A stretch of DNA of 29,522 nucleotides from JAPLGE01 sp964355545 (lineage in GTDB: Bacteria; Bipolaricaulota; Bipolaricaulia; UBA7950; UBA9294), in the NCBI GenBank assembly GCA_964355545.1, contig CAYHEK010000010.1, forward strand, positions 1 through 29,522, in the 5' to 3' direction. The notes under the pieces are model-generated. The model had not been told where the DNA came from and ran no database searches. It saw nothing but the letters and a program-made list of their open reading frames with translations. The translations under genes and the position numbers were made by a program. This document shows, in pieces, positions 7,870-16,299 of this stretch (its first letter is position 1; each line of letters starts with the position of its first letter).

Positions 7870-8217
7870 CTAACAGGTGAGGTGGAGGCAAGCGGCGACC
7901 CGCTCGCCCCTCCCTGCGCGCTCGTTGTACTCCGCGATGGCCTTCCCCGTCCGCTCAGCGATCACGGTGACCCCGCGGGCGGCGAGGAGATCGCGCGTCT
8001 CGTCTGGGACGACGAGTCGGCCGGCGGCGCCGGTCCCCACCACGAGGACGGACGGAGCGCGGGCGAGGACCCAGTCAAGGTCCTCGAGAAGGAGGCGATG
8101 CCCCTCCTCACGAACCCAAGGGGAGAGGACCTCCCCTCCCAGGACGAGAACGTCGCGGGTGTAGATCTTTTCATCGATCCGCACGCGGCCAAAGCTGTAT
8201 TCGCTCAAGCGTGGCAC
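7870..8217 (-). CDS. Mth938/DUF498-domain protein
   Basis: Small protein of 115 residues resembling the Mth938-like (DUF498, NDUFAF3-related) fold. Family features seen are the N-terminal SEYSFGRVRIDEKIYTRDVL, the central VLVVGTGAAGRLVVPDET segment and the C-terminal RVAACLHLTC. The biochemical role of bacterial members is not established; the eukaryotic relative NDUFAF3 assists complex I assembly. The start is GTG 8217, since an in-frame TGA lies two codons upstream. I see no SD; a -10-like TAGAAT lies only 5 bases upstream, so the mRNA may be leaderless. It is divergent from the XRE-cupin gene and upstream of the M42 peptidase on the same strand. Confidence 0.85.
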   Translation of the reverse strand: MPRLSEYSFGRVRIDEKIYTRDVLVLGGEVLSPWVREEGHRLLLEDLDWVLARAPSVLVVGTGAAGRLVVPDETRDLLAARGVTVIAERTGKAIAEYNERAGRGERVAACLHLTC

Positions 8218-8222
8218 GCTTC

Positions 8223-8249
8223 ATTCTAACCAGAAGAGACTGCTCCCAA
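8223..8249 (-). promoter_or_regulatory. Weak promoter candidate for the Mth938-like gene
   Basis: On the minus strand TAGAAT (8223-8228) is a 5/6 match to the -10 consensus, with a poor TTGGGA (8244-8249) 15 bp upstream. Transcription would begin about at the GTG start codon (8217), implying a leaderless message. The weak -35 and short spacing make this tentative. Confidence 0.35.
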
Positions 8250-8303
8250 GGAAACCGAGAGCGAACTGGCTAAAATGGCCATCCGATCGTAGTCCGCTCC
8301 GCA

Positions 8304-8319
8304 GAGCGCGGCGGCGCTC
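8304..8319. repeat. GC-rich inverted repeat upstream of the XRE-cupin promoter
   Basis: GAGCGC (8304-8309) and GCGCTC (8314-8319) form a perfect dyad around GGCG, ending 5 bases before the -35 box. A second dyad (CGCTC-CGCA-GAGCG) overlaps its left arm. It could be an activator site or a hairpin; no function can be assigned. Confidence 0.35.
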
Positions 8320-8324
8320 GCCTC

Positions 8325-8353
8325 TTGACTTAGTGTAATTTTTTCACTACATT
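8325..8353 (+). promoter_or_regulatory. Promoter with internal operator-like dyad for the 19-gene cluster
   Basis: TTGACT (8325-8330) and TACATT (8348-8353) are separated by an ideal 17 bp. The spacer holds an AT-rich dyad TAGTG (8331-8335) and CACTA (8345-8349), so a bound dimer would cover the RNA-polymerase site. The local base composition differs sharply from the GC-rich surroundings. The start would fall near 8360, only 2-3 bases before the GTG of the XRE-cupin gene, suggesting autorepression by that protein and a leaderless or nearly leaderless message. Confidence 0.6.
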
Positions 8354-8362
8354 GAACAACTC

Positions 8363-8923
8363 GTGGAGAACGTGGGGCGTGCGGTCCGCAGTCTACGCCA
8401 ACGGAAAGGCTTGACCTTGCAGGATTTTTCGGCCCGTTCAGGCCTTTCCGTGAGTTTCCTCTCCCAGGTGGAGAGGGGCCTCTCCTCGCTCTCCATCTCC
8501 TCCCTCCTTGCGATCTGCCGGGCGCTCGAGGTCCCGGTGACCTACTTCGTGACCGCACCGACGGACGGACCGTTCGTCCTCAAGGCGGGCAAGCCGCGCA
8601 GCCGCCTCCAGATCGAGGACTCGCACGTCACCTACAACCTCCTCTCCGGGCCGATGCCCGACCGGATGCTCGAGGCCCTGATCGCGGAGTTTCCACCAGG
8701 CTACGACCATCCCCTGATCACCCACGAGGGCGAAGAGTTCGGCTACGTCCTCGAAGGAAGGCTCTTCCTGCGCGTGGGGGAGAAGGAGCACACACTCGAA
8801 CCCGGAGACAGCTTCCACATCTTCTCTTCTCAAGCCCACACGATCCGCAATCCGGCAAAGGAGACGGCGCGGATCCTGTGGGTCATGACCCTGAAGTTCA
8901 TGGAAGGAGGAATGAAGATCTGA
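8363..8923 (+). CDS. XRE-family transcriptional regulator with C-terminal cupin domain
   Basis: DNA-binding regulator, probably sensing a small ligand of the downstream pathway. Of 186 residues, about 6-60 form an XRE helix-turn-helix (AVRSLRQRKGLTLQDFSARS, then SFLSQVERGLSSLSISSL) and about 105-178 a cupin_2 barrel with HEGEEFGYVLEGRLFLRV and LEPGDSFHIFSSQAHTIRN. This architecture is common among local regulators of amino-acid and polyamine catabolism (PuuR type). Start choice is GTG 8363 or possibly GTG 8372; no SD precedes either. The TGA stop shares one base with the ATG of hyuA, so it is the first gene of the cluster. Whether it represses or activates is not shown, though the dyad between the promoter boxes favours repression. 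Confidence 0.93.
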   Translation: MENVGRAVRSLRQRKGLTLQDFSARSGLSVSFLSQVERGLSSLSISSLLAICRALEVPVTYFVTAPTDGPFVLKAGKPRSRLQIEDSHVTYNLLSGPMPDRMLEALIAEFPPGYDHPLITHEGEEFGYVLEGRLFLRVGEKEHTLEPGDSFHIFSSQAHTIRNPAKETARILWVMTLKFMEGGMKI

Positions 8924-10983
8924 TGTCCACTCGACTCGCCATCGACATCGGCGGCACCTTCACGGACTTCGTGAGCCTGGACGAGACGACGGGCGCGGTG
9001 GTGCTCGAAAAGGCCCTCACCACCCCGAAGAACTTCGCAGACGGGGTGACCCACACGATCCGCAAGAGCCAGGTCGACCCGCGGACGATCCGCCAGTTCG
9101 TGCATGGGACGACGGTCGTGATCAACGCCCTCACCGAGCGCCAGGGAGCCAAGGTCGCCCTCTTGACGACGAAGGGTTTTCGCGACGTCCTGGAGATCCA
9201 GCGCGCGAACCGCACCGACATGTACAACCTCTTCTACCAGAAGCCGAAACCCTTCGTCCCCCGCCGCCTGCGCTTCGAGGTGCGCGAGCGGACGAACTGG
9301 CGCGGCGAGGTCCTCGTGCCCCTCGAAGAGGAGGACGTGGTCGCCGCGGCCGAGGCGTGCGCGAAGGAAGGGGTGGAGGCGATCGCGGTCTCGTACATCC
9401 ACTCCTACGCCAATCCCGCCCACGAACGCCGGACCGGCGAGATCGTGCGCAGGGTCTACCCCCAGGCGACGGTCACCCTGTCCCACGAGATCACCCAGGA
9501 GTGGCGCGAGTACGAACGAACGAACTCGACCGCCTTGAACGCCTTCGTCCAGCCCGCGGCCGCCCTGTATCTCTCCACCCTCGACCGGCACCTGTCCGAG
9601 ATGGGCCTCTCCGGACCGAAGTACGCCATGCAGTCCAACGGCGGGACGACCACCTTCGCGCGGGCCGAGCGAGTCCCGATTCACCTCGTGGAGTCGGGCC
9701 CCGTGGGGGGAGTGATCGGGGCGAAGGTGATCGCTGACCTCCTGGGCGAGGAGCGAATCATCGCCTTCGACATGGGCGGGACCACGGCGAAGGTGAGCCT
9801 GATCGACCACGGGCACCTGAAGGTGAGCACAGACTACCATCTCGAGAAGACGGCGATCTGGGCCGGCTACCCCCTCAAGATCCCGGTGATCGACATCGTC
9901 GAGGTCGGCGCCGGCGGAGGGTCGATCGCCTGGGTCGACTCCGGCGGCGCCCTGCACGTCGGACCGCGCAGCGCCGGGGCCGATCCGGGGCCGGCCTGCT
10001 ACGCCCTGGGAGGGACGCAGCCGACGGTCACGGACGCAAACCTCCTCACCGGCCGCCTGAACCCCGACTACTTCCTCGGCGGAGAGATGCGCCTCGACTC
10101 AGGGCTTGCCGAGAAGTCGATTCAAGAGATCGCTGATTCCTTCTCCCTGTCCACCTTGGAGGCCGCCTTGGGTATCCTGCGCCTGACCAACGCCAACATG
10201 CAGGCCGCCCTGGAGCGGGTCTCGATCGAGCGTGGCCACGACCCGCGCGACTTCACCCTCGTTGCCTACGGCGGCGCTGGGGGCTTGCACGGGACGACCT
10301 TGGCCCGCGAGCTGCGGATGCGGAAGGTGATCGTCCCCGCCGCGCCGGGCCAGTTCTCCGCCTGGGGAATGCTCATGACGAACCTCCGCCACGACTTCAT
10401 CCGCACCCACGTCATGCCGTGCTCCGCCGAGCGCCTAGCCGACATCGCCGCGTGCTTTGCCGAACTGGAAGAGGAGGCGAGGGCGCAGTTCCGTGAGGAA
10501 GGGTTCCCGCTCGATCGCGTCACCATCGAACAGTTCCTCGACTTGCGCTACAAGGGCCAGGAGCACACGGTGCGCACTCCAGTGCCCTCGGGAGCCCTGC
10601 GCGACGCGCGCGGCCTCTCCTCCGTCATCGACGCGTTTCACGACCTCCACAACCAGGCCTACTCCTTCCGCCAGGATGACCCTGTCGAGATCGTGAACTT
10701 CCACCTCGTCGGCTGGGGCGAGGAGGAGAAGCCTCGCCTCAAACCACGGCGAAAGGGGAAGGGAGACCTCGCTTCGGCGTGCAAGGGCGAGCGGCCGGTT
10801 CACTTCGAGGGCGTGGGGACCCTGCCAAGCAGAATCTACGAGCGAGGTCTCCTTCCGATCGAGGAGAGAATCAAAGGACCGGCGATCGTGGAGGAGCCCG
10901 CCTGCACCACCGTCGTCTGCCCGGGCCAAGAGGCGGTCGTCGACCGCTTCTCGAACCTCGTCATCACGGAGGTCGACCGATGA
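8923..10983 (+). CDS. hyuA: Hydantoinase/oxoprolinase family protein, A subunit (long form)
   Basis: ATP-dependent cyclic-amide hydrolase subunit of the N-methylhydantoinase/5-oxoprolinase/acetone carboxylase superfamily. I start at ATG 8923, which overlaps the XRE-cupin TGA, with GGAGG 12 bases upstream; the protein of 686 residues then begins just before the phosphate-binding DIGGTFTD (8-15). Further actin-like ATPase motifs are GTTVVINALTER, ESGPVGGVIGAK, FDMGGTTAK, VGAGGGSIAWVD and RSAGADPGPACY. Length fits full HyuA. The next gene is the matching HyuB, overlapping by ATGA, so the two presumably form a complex that opens a hydantoin, 5-oxoproline or similar ring using ATP. The exact substrate cannot be read from sequence, and carboxylase members share these motifs. 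Confidence 0.93.
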   Translation: MSTRLAIDIGGTFTDFVSLDETTGAVVLEKALTTPKNFADGVTHTIRKSQVDPRTIRQFVHGTTVVINALTERQGAKVALLTTKGFRDVLEIQRANRTDMYNLFYQKPKPFVPRRLRFEVRERTNWRGEVLVPLEEEDVVAAAEACAKEGVEAIAVSYIHSYANPAHERRTGEIVRRVYPQATVTLSHEITQEWREYERTNSTALNAFVQPAAALYLSTLDRHLSEMGLSGPKYAMQSNGGTTTFARAERVPIHLVESGPVGGVIGAKVIADLLGEERIIAFDMGGTTAKVSLIDHGHLKVSTDYHLEKTAIWAGYPLKIPVIDIVEVGAGGGSIAWVDSGGALHVGPRSAGADPGPACYALGGTQPTVTDANLLTGRLNPDYFLGGEMRLDSGLAEKSIQEIADSFSLSTLEAALGILRLTNANMQAALERVSIERGHDPRDFTLVAYGGAGGLHGTTLARELRMRKVIVPAAPGQFSAWGMLMTNLRHDFIRTHVMPCSAERLADIAACFAELEEEARAQFREEGFPLDRVTIEQFLDLRYKGQEHTVRTPVPSGALRDARGLSSVIDAFHDLHNQAYSFRQDDPVEIVNFHLVGWGEEEKPRLKPRRKGKGDLASACKGERPVHFEGVGTLPSRIYERGLLPIEERIKGPAIVEEPACTTVVCPGQEAVVDRFSNLVITEVDR

Positions 10984-12719
10984 GGACGAAGCGCACGATC
11001 GATCCATTTACGGTCGAAGTGATCAAGCGGGCTCTCATCTCGGCCGCCGAGCAGATGTTCGCCGCGATCGGCCGGACGAGCAAGAGCTCAGTCATCTACG
11101 AGGTCCTCGACCACGGATGCGCCATCACGGACGTGAGGGCGCGCATGATCGCCCAGGCGAACGGGATCCCGCCGTTCATCGGCGTCCTCACCGACGCCGT
11201 GGCGGACACCGTCCGTAAGTTCGGTCTCGACGGCCTCGCGGAGGGAGACATCATCATCCTGAACGACCCCTACATGGGCGGGGCGACTCACCAGAATGAC
11301 GTTGTCCTCGTGATGCCTGTCTTCTATGAGAGCCGACCCATCCTTTTCGCGGCGAACAAGGCCCACTGGAACGATATCGGAGGAAAGGACCCCGGGAGCT
11401 GGTCTCCCAGTGCGACCGACATCTACCAGGAAGGACTCCAATTCCCCGCCGTGAAGCTCTTCGAGCGCGGGAAGGAGGTCCAGGCGATCGTCGACATCCT
11501 CGCCCGGAACGGCCGCATCCCGGAGATGACGCTCGGCGACATGCGCGCTCAGGCCGCCTCGCTCCAGGTCGCCGCAAAAAGGATCGTCCAGATCTGCGAC
11601 AAGTACGGCCTGGAGACGGTCCTTGAGTCGATCGAGGTCTACCTCGAGCAGGGTCGCCAGTTGGCCCTGGAGGAGCTGAAACGCCTCCCGAAGGGGGAGT
11701 TTACGGCCGAGGAGTGGATCGACGACGACGGACTCGGCGGAGACCCAGTCCTCGTCAAGGTGAAGGTGACGATCACGGACGACGAGTTCATCGTCGACTA
11801 CACCGGCACGGCCAGGACCTGTCGCGGGCCGATCAACTCGCCCCTCTCCGCCCTCATGAGCACCGCGAAGTTCGCCTACAAGGCGGTCGTCTCCCCCCAC
11901 GCCGACGCGAACGAGGGGCTCTTCGCGCCGCTCCGGGTCATCGTGCCGGAAGACACGGTCTTCAACCCCAAGCGCCCCGCTCCGGTCAGCACGTATTGGG
12001 AATCCGACAGCTACGCCGGCGACATCATCTGGAAGGCCCTCGCGGACGCTATCCCTGATCGCATCCCGGCGGGACACTTCCTGAGCGTCTGCGGGACGAT
12101 CGTGAGCGGGATCGACGATGGGAGCGGCGAGTGGTTCTTCTCCGTTGAGCCCAACGCCGGCGGCTGGGGCGCGGGAAAGGGAAAGGACGGCGAGAACGGC
12201 CTTGTCTGCTCCGGAGACGGGGAGACCTACATCCTCTCGGTGGAGGTGGCGGAGACGCGCTACCCCCTCGTCGTCGACCAGTTCGCCCTCAACATCGCAA
12301 GCGGGGGACACGGCGCGTGGCGCGGTGGATTCGGGCTCGTGAAGGACTACCGGATCACGAACTCTCAGGCCTTCGTCACCGCAAGCTTCGGCCGCAACCG
12401 CTTCCCGCCGTGGGGCCTCGCCGGAGGCTCCCCCGGGACCCCAAACGTCGCCGTGGTCCTAGCGACGACCGGGAAGGTGCAGGAGCGAGGCCGCTTCTCG
12501 AACGAGGTCCTCAAGAAAGGCGACGTGGTGCGGTTCATCACCGGCACGGGCGGGGGCTACGGCGGTCCGCACAAGCGCGACTCGCAGGCCGTCCTCGGCG
12601 ATGTCCTCGACGGCTACATCACGAAAGAGACGGCGCGCGAGGTATATGGGGTCGCCATCGTCGGCGACCCGCCGCGGATCGACCGCGAAACGACCGACCG
12701 GTTACGAGGAGGTCGCTAG
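10980..12719 (+). CDS. hyuB: Hydantoinase/oxoprolinase family protein, B subunit
   Basis: Partner of HyuA in the ATP-dependent cyclic-amide hydrolase. The ATG at 10980 overlaps the hyuA stop (ATGA), giving 579 residues, normal for HyuB. Recognisable family segments are ILNDPYMGGATHQNDV, ANKAHWNDIGG, the DYTGTARTCRGPINSP region and GGWGAGKGKDGENGL; the histidine- and aspartate-rich segments are likely metal or active-site positions by analogy with the family. Cytosolic, no signal sequence. Its TAG stop shares a base with the GTG of the nitroreductase gene. Only this one HyuB exists in the window although there are two HyuA-type genes, which matters for interpreting the second. Confidence 0.93.
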   Translation: MRTKRTIDPFTVEVIKRALISAAEQMFAAIGRTSKSSVIYEVLDHGCAITDVRARMIAQANGIPPFIGVLTDAVADTVRKFGLDGLAEGDIIILNDPYMGGATHQNDVVLVMPVFYESRPILFAANKAHWNDIGGKDPGSWSPSATDIYQEGLQFPAVKLFERGKEVQAIVDILARNGRIPEMTLGDMRAQAASLQVAAKRIVQICDKYGLETVLESIEVYLEQGRQLALEELKRLPKGEFTAEEWIDDDGLGGDPVLVKVKVTITDDEFIVDYTGTARTCRGPINSPLSALMSTAKFAYKAVVSPHADANEGLFAPLRVIVPEDTVFNPKRPAPVSTYWESDSYAGDIIWKALADAIPDRIPAGHFLSVCGTIVSGIDDGSGEWFFSVEPNAGGWGAGKGKDGENGLVCSGDGETYILSVEVAETRYPLVVDQFALNIASGGHGAWRGGFGLVKDYRITNSQAFVTASFGRNRFPPWGLAGGSPGTPNVAVVLATTGKVQERGRFSNEVLKKGDVVRFITGTGGGYGGPHKRDSQAVLGDVLDGYITKETAREVYGVAIVGDPPRIDRETTDRLRGGR

Positions 12720-13243
12720 TGGACGTCTGGGAGGCGATCAAGGGAAGGCGAAGCGTGCGGCGGTTCGCGGATCGGCCGGTGGAGCGCGAGCGGCTCGAAC
12801 GGCTGGTGGAGGCGGCGATCTGGGCTCCGTCGGCAGGAAACGCCCAGACGTGGCGGTTCGTGATCGTCGCCGACAAAGAGAGCGCGTTGCGGATCAAGAC
12901 GGTCAGCCCCGGCCTCCTCGGCGATCCAGCGGCCCTCGTCGCGATCTGCCAGGACCTCGCCGAGGCGCGACGGCGCAGCGGGACCCTCGGTGAGACCTTC
13001 CTCGCCCCAGTCGACGCCGCAATGGCCGCGCAGAACCTCCTCCTCGCGGCGCACGCGGAGGGGCTGGGGGCGTGCGTGATCGCCTCCTTCCACCGCCGCG
13101 CCGTGGCGCGGCTCCTCGCCCTCGAGAGCGACGTGGAGCCGATCCTCCTTGTCTCGGTCGGATGGCCGGCCGAGGCGCCGCCCCCTCCCCCGCGCCGCCG
13201 CGACTGCATCGCCTTCGCCGAGGTGACCGACGATGCCCGCTAG
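12719..13243 (+). CDS. Nitroreductase family FMN oxidoreductase
   Basis: Small flavoprotein of 174 residues. The N-terminal AIKGRRSVRRFADRPV carries the RRSVR phosphate-binding pattern for FMN, followed by AAIWAPSAGNAQTWRFVIV and a C-terminal LVSVGWPAE, all typical of NAD(P)H-dependent nitroreductase-fold proteins. GTG 12719 overlaps the hyuB TAG, with GAGGAGGT 6 bases upstream. The family covers nitro, quinone, enone and dehalogenation chemistry, so its natural substrate is unknown; in this operon it may reduce an unsaturated intermediate or recycle a flavin. It overlaps the next small gene by 11 bases. Confidence 0.88.
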   Translation: MDVWEAIKGRRSVRRFADRPVERERLERLVEAAIWAPSAGNAQTWRFVIVADKESALRIKTVSPGLLGDPAALVAICQDLAEARRRSGTLGETFLAPVDAAMAAQNLLLAAHAEGLGACVIASFHRRAVARLLALESDVEPILLVSVGWPAEAPPPPPRRRDCIAFAEVTDDAR

Positions 13244-13529
13244 TCTAGAACAGAAGGTGTTCAATCTCGTCGGCTACATGATCACGAGCGCCCGCAACCT
13301 CCTGGACGAGACTCCGCTCTATGGGCCGTTCCGGCTCGTGGACGCGGTGAGTCGCCTCGTCGGGATTCTGGAAGGGGAAGGGAAGGCGAGCCCGCGCCTT
13401 CTTGCCCTGCAGAAGCGCGTGGAGGCCGGCAAGTACTCGGTGATGAGGGATCAAGATGAATTCCACAATTACCTCGAGGGACTCGTGAACGCCCTCGTGG
13501 ACGAGATGACTCCAGAACAAAGGGGGTGA
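13233..13529 (+). CDS. Small helical protein, DUF6092-like
   Basis: A 98-residue soluble protein, predicted mostly helical. The segments MITSARNLLDETPLYGPFRLVDAVSRLVGIL and DEFHNYLEGLVNALVDEM resemble what I recall of the DUF6092 family of small uncharacterised prokaryotic proteins; this match is from memory. The ATG at 13233 lies inside the nitroreductase end (11-base overlap), supporting real, coupled translation. It has no cysteines or obvious metal-binding pattern. Role unknown; position suggests an accessory or chaperone-like partner of the HyuAB/nitroreductase products. Confidence 0.7.
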   Translation: MPASLEQKVFNLVGYMITSARNLLDETPLYGPFRLVDAVSRLVGILEGEGKASPRLLALQKRVEAGKYSVMRDQDEFHNYLEGLVNALVDEMTPEQRG

Positions 13530-13594
13530 TCGCGCGACGGAAAACGGCTGGCGAACGGAGGGAAAACGAGAGCATCTTGTGGGAGGTGGATGAC

Positions 13595-15193
13595 ATGAAG
13601 CGTTGTTTGGTAGTTGGTCTTGTCCTTCTGTTGGCGGCGGGGCTCGTCGGTTGGGCTGCGGGCGAGCGGGTCCTGCGTTTCACCAACGCATGGCCCACCT
13701 ACATCGACCCGGCCGTGGGGTCTGACTTCTCGAGCTCGAGCTCGATGATCAACCTCTACGACGCCCTGGTCTACCCGGACACGGCTGGGAACCCGTTGCC
13801 GCACGTAGCCACGAGCTGGGATACCTCGGCGGATGGACTGGTGTGGACCTTCCATCTCCGAAACGACGTGCGCTTCCACGACGGCACGCTCCTCACGGCG
13901 GACGATGTGAAGTTCTCCATGGATCGAATGCTCGCGATCGGCCAGGGGTACGGGTTCCTCTTCGTCGGCCGGGTGGAGTCGACGGAAGTGGTCAATGATA
14001 CGACGGTCCGCTTCACCCTCACGAAGCCGTTCGGCCCGTTCCTCACCACCCTCTACCGACTGAACATCGTGAACAAGGACCTGGTCCTCGCTAACATCAA
14101 GAAGCCTGGCGCGTACGGCGACATGGGCGACTACGGGATGGACTACCTCCTCGGCCACGATGCGGGAAGCGGTCCCTACAAGGTCAAGGAGTTCCGCATC
14201 GAGGAAGAGCTCGCCATGACGAAGAATCCCGACTACTTCCTCCTCATCCCCGTTGAGGCCCCGGACGAGATCCACAACATCGGGACGACCGAAGCGGCGA
14301 CCGTCCGCACGATGATGGCACGACGAGAGCTCGAGATCGGCGACCAGTGGCAGTCGCTCGAGGCGCTGAACGCCCTGGACCAAATCTCCGGGGTGGACAT
14401 CGCCGGGTTCAACGCCGGCACCGTGTTCTACTACATGATGCACACGCGGAAGGCCCCCACGGACGACATCCACTTCCGCCGCGCCATGGCCTACGCCATG
14501 GACTACGAGACGGTCGTGACGAAGCTCTTCCCGGGGTCCTTCAAGTGCCGCGGCCCGATCTCGGGCATCCTCCCTGGGGCCGACCCCACGCTTCCCGAGA
14601 GCACCCGCGACCTCGCCAAGGCCCGCGCGGAGCTCGCACAGAGCAAGTACTCAAACCAACTCGACCAGTACGAGGTCGAGCTCCACTGGTGCGCCGAGGT
14701 CCCCGACGAGGAGAAGGTGGCCCTCCTCTTCCAGGCCAACATGGCCGAGATCGGGATCAAGGTCAAGGTTGTGAAGGTCCCGTGGATGTCGATGATCGAC
14801 GAGATGGCAAAGCCGGAGACGAGTCCCCACATCGTGACCGTCTTCGACTCCTCGCACTATCCGGAGGCGGGGTCGCTCCTGGAGTCGCGCTACCACTCCT
14901 CTTCGGCTCCGACCTGGGAGCAGAACGAGTGGCTCCTCGATCCCGTCTACGACGCCATGATCGAGGACGCGGTCGCGACCGTCGACCGGACGCAGCGCTT
15001 CGTCAAGTACGCGGCGTGCCAGCGCTACATCGTCGACCTGTGTCCGACCATCTTCGTCTTCGAGCAAGTGGAGAAACACCCCTACCAGACGGCCTACATC
15101 GATTGGCCCGCGGCGCGGGGAGAGGTCAACCCCATCATGGGCTACAACTTCGCGGGACGCTTCATCAAGGTCTATCCCGAGAAGAAACCGTAG
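13595..15193 (+). CDS. Peptide-type ABC transporter substrate-binding protein (SBP_bac_5)
   Basis: Extracytoplasmic binding protein of the DppA/OppA/NikA family. ATG 13595 has GGGAGGTG about 8 bases upstream. The 532-residue product starts with a Sec signal peptide, MKRCLVVGLVLLLAAGLVGW, ending near AAGE; no lipobox cysteine follows, so the anchor is unclear. Family segments include VATSWDTSADGLVWTFHLRN and VRFHDGTLLTADDVKFSMDR. It heads a complete transporter (two permeases, two ATPases) set inside the catabolic cluster, so its ligand is probably the pathway substrate: a peptide, a cyclic amide or another amino-acid derivative. The 65 bases before it show an SD but no promoter that I can recognise. 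Confidence 0.93.
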   Translation: MKRCLVVGLVLLLAAGLVGWAAGERVLRFTNAWPTYIDPAVGSDFSSSSSMINLYDALVYPDTAGNPLPHVATSWDTSADGLVWTFHLRNDVRFHDGTLLTADDVKFSMDRMLAIGQGYGFLFVGRVESTEVVNDTTVRFTLTKPFGPFLTTLYRLNIVNKDLVLANIKKPGAYGDMGDYGMDYLLGHDAGSGPYKVKEFRIEEELAMTKNPDYFLLIPVEAPDEIHNIGTTEAATVRTMMARRELEIGDQWQSLEALNALDQISGVDIAGFNAGTVFYYMMHTRKAPTDDIHFRRAMAYAMDYETVVTKLFPGSFKCRGPISGILPGADPTLPESTRDLAKARAELAQSKYSNQLDQYEVELHWCAEVPDEEKVALLFQANMAEIGIKVKVVKVPWMSMIDEMAKPETSPHIVTVFDSSHYPEAGSLLESRYHSSSAPTWEQNEWLLDPVYDAMIEDAVATVDRTQRFVKYAACQRYIVDLCPTIFVFEQVEKHPYQTAYIDWPAARGEVNPIMGYNFAGRFIKVYPEKKP

Positions 15194-15206
15194 GAGAACG
15201 ATCGGC

Positions 15207-15240
15207 GGGCGGGGAGGCCTTCGCGCTTCCCCGCCCCTTT
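15207..15240 (+). promoter_or_regulatory. Intercistronic stem-loop between binding protein and permease genes
   Basis: GGGCGGGGA (15207-15215) pairs perfectly with TCCCCGCCC (15228-15236) across a 12-base loop, followed by a short CTTT. The T-run is too short for a strong terminator. In many ABC operons such a stem after the binding-protein gene stabilises its mRNA or attenuates the membrane genes, keeping binding protein in excess. Confidence 0.55.
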
Positions 15241-15268
15241 CCAACCCAAGAGGGAAGGACCGTACCCG

Positions 15269-16297
15269 ATGAATACACTGAAGTTCCTGGGCAAGCGTCT
15301 GGCCCTCTCTGTGTTCGTGCTGTTTGGCCTGTCCATCCTGATCTTCGTAATCTCCCGCGTCCTCCCCGGCGACCCGGTTCGCATGGCCCTGGGGCCGCGG
15401 GCGCCGGAGTGGGCCGTCCAGAACCTGCGCGACCAGATGCACTTAAACGAGCCCCTGTACGTCCAGTACTACTACTGGATCTCATCGGCCCTGCGGGGGA
15501 ACCTGGGGCAGTCGCTCTTCACGCGGCGGGCGGTCCTCGACGACATCAAGGAGTTCCTGCCGGCGACGATGGAGCTGACCCTGTTCGCCGGGCTGATCAT
15601 GGCGATCCTGGGGATCCTCCTGGGGGCGGTCGCGGGCCGCTACAACAACACCTGGATTGACAACAGCGTCCGCATCTTCTCCTACGTCGGGGTGGTGACG
15701 CCCTCGTTCGTCTTTGCCATCCTGTTTCTGCTCCTCTTCGGCTACGTCCTGAACCTCCTCCCGACCGCGGGTCGGCTCGCCCCGGGGATCGTGCGCCCTC
15801 GCCCGATCACGGGGATGATCACGATCGACGCCCTGTTCACCGGCAACTTCCTCGCTCTGGGGGATACGATTCGGCACATGATCCTCCCCGCGGTGAGTCT
15901 CGCCCTGGGCGGGATGGCGCAGGAAGCGCGGATCACGCGCTCGACGATCAGCGATAACCTCCGTAAGGACTACATCGCCTCCGCCAAGGGCTTCGGCGTC
16001 CCCGAGTGGCTCATCGCCCTGAAGTACCTCTTGAAGCCCTCCCTCATCCCGACTGTCTCTATCCTCGGCCTTGACTTCGCCGCCCTCCTCAGCAACGCCT
16101 TCCTCGTCGAACTCATCTTCAACTGGCCCGGTTTCTCCCGCTACGGGATCAACGCCATGCTGCGCAAGGACCTGAATGCCGTCGCCGCGGTGGTGATGGT
16201 GCTCGGCGTCGTCTTCGTGATCATGAACATCCTGGTCGATCTGGTCGTGGCCTGGCTCGACCCGCGCATCCGACTCGGCGCAGAAAGGGGCAAGTGA
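15269..16297 (+). CDS. ABC transporter permease, DppB type
   Basis: Membrane subunit of the cluster's importer, 342 residues. The first hydrophobic segment is LALSVFVLFGLSILIFVISR, followed by the family pattern VLPGDPVRMALG and an EAA loop (IASAKGFGVPEWLIALKYLL) before the C-terminal helices and DPRIRLG end. ATG 15269 has an AGGGAAGGA SD. The stop overlaps the DppC gene start region. Similar in type to the truncated permease at the left window edge but clearly a separate transporter. Confidence 0.93.
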   Translation: MNTLKFLGKRLALSVFVLFGLSILIFVISRVLPGDPVRMALGPRAPEWAVQNLRDQMHLNEPLYVQYYYWISSALRGNLGQSLFTRRAVLDDIKEFLPATMELTLFAGLIMAILGILLGAVAGRYNNTWIDNSVRIFSYVGVVTPSFVFAILFLLLFGYVLNLLPTAGRLAPGIVRPRPITGMITIDALFTGNFLALGDTIRHMILPAVSLALGGMAQEARITRSTISDNLRKDYIASAKGFGVPEWLIALKYLLKPSLIPTVSILGLDFAALLSNAFLVELIFNWPGFSRYGINAMLRKDLNAVAAVVMVLGVVFVIMNILVDLVVAWLDPRIRLGAERGK

Positions 16298-16299
16298 CG

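Noticed and set aside
8271..8276. TAAAAT as the -10 box of the XRE-cupin promoter
   Set aside because: No acceptable -35 lies 16-18 bp upstream (AAGGAA), while TTGACT-17-TACATT further down is better spaced. It cannot be wholly excluded.
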